64,000 nucleotides of DNA, from NCBI GenBank assembly GCA_018710845.1, contig DVJB01000064.1, forward strand, positions 1-64,000, read 5' to 3'. Under the pieces are notes generated by a model. The model had not been told where the DNA came from, made no database searches, and worked only from the letters and a program-made list of their open reading frames with translations. This stretch comes from Candidatus Onthomonas avicola. GTDB lineage: Bacteria; Bacillota; Clostridia; Oscillospirales; Oscillospiraceae. This document shows positions 60,890-64,000 of this stretch, in pieces (the first letter of the stretch is position 1; each line of letters opens with the position of its first letter). Position numbers and translations under genes: made by a program.

Positions 60890-61702
60890 TCAGGTCAATG
60901 TGATCAGTGCGGCCATCGAGCCGCGCGCGGGGCCGGTGCGGCGGTGGCTCCAGTAGCGCTCCGGGTGACAGTGGGTACACTCGTCGGAGCGGTCGATCTC
61001 GCGCACCCCTGCGCGGCGCAGCCAGTGCTCGTTGAGCGCCTTGAGGTCGACGCGCCAGCGGCCCAGCTTGCCCGGGACGGGGAAGATCATTTGCTCCGCC
61101 TCGGCCCCCAATGCGCGGCGCATCGCTCCGGGCACGTCGTCATCCGTCTCAAAACAGCAGCGGGAGATCCCCGGCCCGATCGCGGCGCGCAGGTGCTCCG
61201 GACGGCAGCCGTAGACGTCAGCCATCTGACGGACCGCCTTGGCGGCGATGCCGAGGGCGGTGCCGCGCCAACCGGCGTGGACGGCAGCCACCGCACGCCG
61301 GACGGGGTCATAGAGCAAGATCGGGATACAGTCGGCGGTAAAGACGGCCAGCGTCAGCCCCCGCTCGTCCGTCATCAGGCCGTCCGCCTCGAAGTCGCGC
61401 GGGCGGTCCAGCCCTTTGCCGGCGTCCGCGCCGGTGCAGACGCGCAGCGCGTCCCCGTGCACCTGCCGGGCGAGCACCAGGCGGCCCATCTCCGGCATAC
61501 CGGCGGCGGAGAGGAGGCGGCGGTAGTTCTCCCGGACCGCCTCCGGACAGTCGCCGCGCGTGTGGCCGAGGTTGAGCGAAGAGAAGACCCCCTCGCTCAC
61601 ACCACCCAGCCGGGTGGAGAAGGCGTGTGCCGCGCCGCCCGGCGCGGCAAGCAGCTCGCTGGACAGCCAGACCGGCCAGCCGGGGGCGCTGTGTTCCCGC
61701 AT
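60890..61702 (-). CDS. pgeF: Peptidoglycan editing factor / YfiH-type laccase-like protein
   Basis: A 270-residue cytoplasmic protein of the YfiH (DUF152) family; the E. coli member prevents misincorporation of L-Ser in place of L-Ala in peptidoglycan. The metal site is clear: RQVHGD (His), FTADCIPILLYD (Cys), and AAVHAGWRGTALGI (His). GPGISRCCFE is the other family block. ATG 61702 lies 6 bases after the secA stop; ribosome site weak, so translation is probably coupled to secA. Confidence 0.93.
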   Translation of the reverse strand: MREHSAPGWPVWLSSELLAAPGGAAHAFSTRLGGVSEGVFSSLNLGHTRGDCPEAVRENYRRLLSAAGMPEMGRLVLARQVHGDALRVCTGADAGKGLDRPRDFEADGLMTDERGLTLAVFTADCIPILLYDPVRRAVAAVHAGWRGTALGIAAKAVRQMADVYGCRPEHLRAAIGPGISRCCFETDDDVPGAMRRALGAEAEQMIFPVPGKLGRWRVDLKALNEHWLRRAGVREIDRSDECTHCHPERYWSHRRTGPARGSMAALITLT

Positions 61703-61707
61703 TTCGG

Positions 61708-64000
61708 TCAGTCCATCCCGCGGTTGCGGCCGCAGCACTTCTTATACTTCTTGCCTGAGCCGCAAGGGCAGGGGTCGTTCGGGCCGATCTTCTTGCCCTT
61801 GCGCACCGGGACGCGGCGGGGCTTCTCCTTTTCGCCGCCGCCGGCAGATTCGCCGGTGACCTTGGCCACCGCCTTGCGCTCAATCTTCTCCGTGCGCACC
61901 CGCGCCAGATAGATGCGGCGCACCGTCTCGTGCTGGATGGACTGGTTCATCTGCTCGAACATCTCATAGCCCTCGCGCTTGAAGGCGACGACGGGGTCTT
62001 GCTGGCCGTAGGCCTGCAGACGGATGCCCTGGCGCAGGTCATCCATCGCGTCGATGTGGTCCATCCAGTACTCGTCCACCACGCGCAGCAGCATCACCCG
62101 CTCGAGCTCGCGCATGACCGGCTCGGTCAGAATCTCTTCCTTCTTCTGATAGATATCGTGCGCGCGCTCCTTGACCTGATCGGCCACCTGCTGCGGGGTG
62201 AGCTTGGCGAGCTCCTCGTCAGAGTAGTTCAGCTCGTCCGGGGTGAGGAAGACGTTGCGGTAATCCTGGGTGGCGTCGCGCAGGTCCTCGGCGGACAGAT
62301 GCCGTTTCTCCCCGGCGATGCCGAGCACGGACTGGTCGATCATGTGGTCGATCATGCTGTGGATATACGGCTTGAGATTCTCTCCGTTGAGCACGCGGCG
62401 GCGCTCGCCGTAGATCACCTCGCGCTGGGTGTTCATCACGTCGTCGTAGTCCAGCACCGTCTTGCGGATCTGGAAGTTGCGCGACTCCACCTTCTTCTGC
62501 GCGCTCTCAATTGCGCCGGAGAGCATCTTGGCGTCAATCGGGGTGTCCTCGTCAATCTTGAGGGTGTCCATCAGGTGGGAGATGCGCTCCGAGCCGAACA
62601 GACGGAGGATATCGTCCTCCAGAGAGAGGTAGAAGCGGCTCTCGCCCGGGTCGCCCTGACGGCCGGAACGGCCGCGCAGCTGGTTGTCGATCCGCCGCGC
62701 CTCGTGCCGCTCGGTGCCGAGGATATACAGGCCGCCCGCCTGGCGGACCTGTTCCGCCTCGGCGGCGATGGCCTGCTTATACTCCTCCATCTTCTGGGCG
62801 AAGAGGGCGCGGGCCTCCAAAATCTCCTCGTTGTCGGTGTCGGCGTAGCCGGTTGCCTCGGCGATCACCTCGTCGTCATAGCCCTTGCGGCGCAGGTCCG
62901 CCTTGGCCAGATACTCCGCGTTGCCGCCGAGCATGATGTCGGTGCCGCGGCCGGCCATGTTGGTCGCCACGGTGACGGCGCCCAGCTTGCCCGCCTGGGC
63001 GATGATTTCCGCCTCACGCTCGTGATTCTTCGCGTTGAGGACATTGTGCGTGATGCCGCGCGCGCGCAGCATCCGGCTGAGCTTCTCCGACTTCTCGATG
63101 GATACGGTGCCCACCAGCACCGGCTGTCCCTTTTCGTGGCAGGCGATGATCTGGTTGACAATCGCGCGGTACTTGCCCGCCTCTGTCTTGTAGACGCAGT
63201 CCGGCTGGTCGATGCGGATGACCGGGCGGTTGGTGGGGATCTCCACGATATCCAGGTGATAGATGGAGCCGAACTCCGTCTCCTCCGTCATCGCGGTGCC
63301 CGTCATGCCGGAGAGCTTGTGGTACAGGCGGAAGAGGTTCTGGAAGGTGATGGTGGCCAGCGTCTTGGACTCGTTGGCGACCTGCAGGCCCTCCTTGGCC
63401 TCGATGGCCTGGTGCAGGCCCTCGTTGTAGCGGCGGCCGTACATCAGGCGGCCGGTGAACTCGTCGACGATGATGACCTGGTTGTCCTTCACGACATAGT
63501 CCACGTCCCGTTTCATGACGCCGTGGGCGCGGATGGCCTGGTTGATGTGGTGGTTGAGGGTGGTGTTCTCCTCGTCGGCCAGGTTTTCCAGGTTGAAGTA
63601 GGCCTCCGCCTTGGCGATGCCGCGGGCGGTGAGAGTGGCGGTCTTGCGCTTTTCCTCCACGACGTAGTCGTAGTTCTGGTTGATCTCCTCGTTGATCTCC
63701 TTGTCATCGCTCTCGGCGATGGTGTAGCGGCGCAGGGTGGAGACGAACTGGTCCGCCATCTGGTAGAGCTGCGTGGACTCCTCGCCCTTGCCGGAGATGA
63801 TGAGGGGGGTGCGCGCCTCGTCGATGAGGATGGAGTCCACCTCGTCTACGATGGCGAAGTTCTGGCCCCGCTGGACCAGGTCGCGGTCGTAGATGGCCAT
63901 GTTGTCGCGCAGGTAGTCAAAGCCGATCTCGTTGTTGGTGCCGTAGGTGATGTCAGCGGCGTAGGCCTTCCTGCGCTCGTTGCGGGTCAGGCCGTGGACG
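61708..64000 (-). CDS. secA: Preprotein translocase ATPase SecA (5' part beyond window)
   Basis: Motor that pushes exported proteins through SecYEG. The visible part runs from the helicase core to the C-terminus: [25 protein letters not shown], the DEVD box in [72 protein letters not shown], and the zinc-binding tail [14 protein letters not shown]. The reading frame is still open at the window edge, so the N-terminal nucleotide-binding start is missing. pgeF follows 5 bases downstream. Confidence 0.97.
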   Translation of the reverse strand, partial: VHGLTRNERRKAYAADITYGTNNEIGFDYLRDNMAIYDRDLVQRGQNFAIVDEVDSILIDEARTPLIISGKGEESTQLYQMADQFVSTLRRYTIAESDDKEINEEINQNYDYVVEEKRKTATLTARGIAKAEAYFNLENLADEENTTLNHHINQAIRAHGVMKRDVDYVVKDNQVIIVDEFTGRLMYGRRYNEGLHQAIEAKEGLQVANESKTLATITFQNLFRLYHKLSGMTGTAMTEETEFGSIYHLDIVEIPTNRPVIRIDQPDCVYKTEAGKYRAIVNQIIACHEKGQPVLVGTVSIEKSEKLSRMLRARGITHNVLNAKNHEREAEIIAQAGKLGAVTVATNMAGRGTDIMLGGNAEYLAKADLRRKGYDDEVIAEATGYADTDNEEILEARALFAQKMEEYKQAIAAEAEQVRQAGGLYILGTERHEARRIDNQLRGRSGRQGDPGESRFYLSLEDDILRLFGSERISHLMDTLKIDEDTPIDAKMLSGAIESAQKKVESRNFQIRKTVLDYDDVMNTQREVIYGERRRVLNGENLKPYIHSMIDHMIDQSVLGIAGEKRHLSAEDLRDATQDYRNVFLTPDELNYSDEELAKLTPQQVADQVKERAHDIYQKKEEILTEPVMRELERVMLLRVVDEYWMDHIDAMDDLRQGIRLQAYGQQDPVVAFKREGYEMFEQMNQSIQHETVRRIYLARVRTEKIERKAVAKVTGESAGGGEKEKPRRVPVRKGKKIGPNDPCPCGSGKKYKKCCGRNRGMD

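Overview
The window is chromosomal DNA of a fairly GC-rich anaerobic Firmicute. Gene content suggests class Clostridia, most likely the Oscillospiraceae (Flavonifractor/Lawsonibacter-like); this placement is inferred, not tested. Supporting signs are the fused clostridial PurL of about 1240 residues, ThyX, a pyrophosphate-type phosphofructokinase, class II aldolase, DUF1540 and DUF2812/PadR genes, strong GGAGG ribosome sites, and a MurE with the meso-diaminopimelate motif DNPR beside dapF.

Layout. 1-4.9 kb: an IS200/IS605 relic, then an amino-sugar module (nagB-nagA, the EIIBC permease, a separate EIIA). 5-9.3 kb: an esterase-dapF-murE-gluQ operon. 9.5-17.4 kb: an accessory catabolic island with two divergent arms (YhcH plus M55 D-aminopeptidase; HpcH/HpaI aldolase, transporter, hydantoinase/oxoprolinase-like protein, HExxH protein) and an IclR regulator. 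Two near-identical 17-bp dyads lie just downstream of its two divergent promoters. 17.5-25.8 kb: acylphosphatase, amidase, acetyltransferase, CadC-like regulator, fba and pfp with back-to-back promoters, PadR/DUF2812, rodA, eno. 25.9-28 kb: a decayed IS110 transposase, a MerR gene with a 19-bp-spacer promoter, and five tRNA genes. 28-33.5 kb: housekeeping genes (pyrB with a zinc tail, gamma-carbonic anhydrase, mnmA, rpe). 33.6-43 kb: an envelope region with a (FN3-FN3-SH3)x3 secreted protein, a three-domain glycosyltransferase, UDP-glucose dehydrogenase and an acyltransferase. 43-46.2 kb: an IS3 relic and a polar amino acid ABC transporter. 46.4-54.9 kb: amidase, tRNA-Ala, an AT-rich methyltransferase, a TrpR-like regulator, hslO, a five-tRNA operon, an SH3 protein and thyX-thpR-arsC. 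54.9-64 kb: HAD phosphatase, purL, an orphan lipoprotein, pgeF and the 3' part of secA.

The best candidate for an undescribed system is the 9.5-17.4 kb island. It pairs a D-amino-acid-releasing peptidase family with a C-C lyase, a dedicated permease, an ATP-dependent amidohydrolase-like enzyme and an ImmA/IrrE-like putative metallopeptidase, apparently under one IclR-type repressor. Its substrate cannot be read from sequence. No CRISPR array, prophage, plasmid origin or intact insertion sequence was seen.
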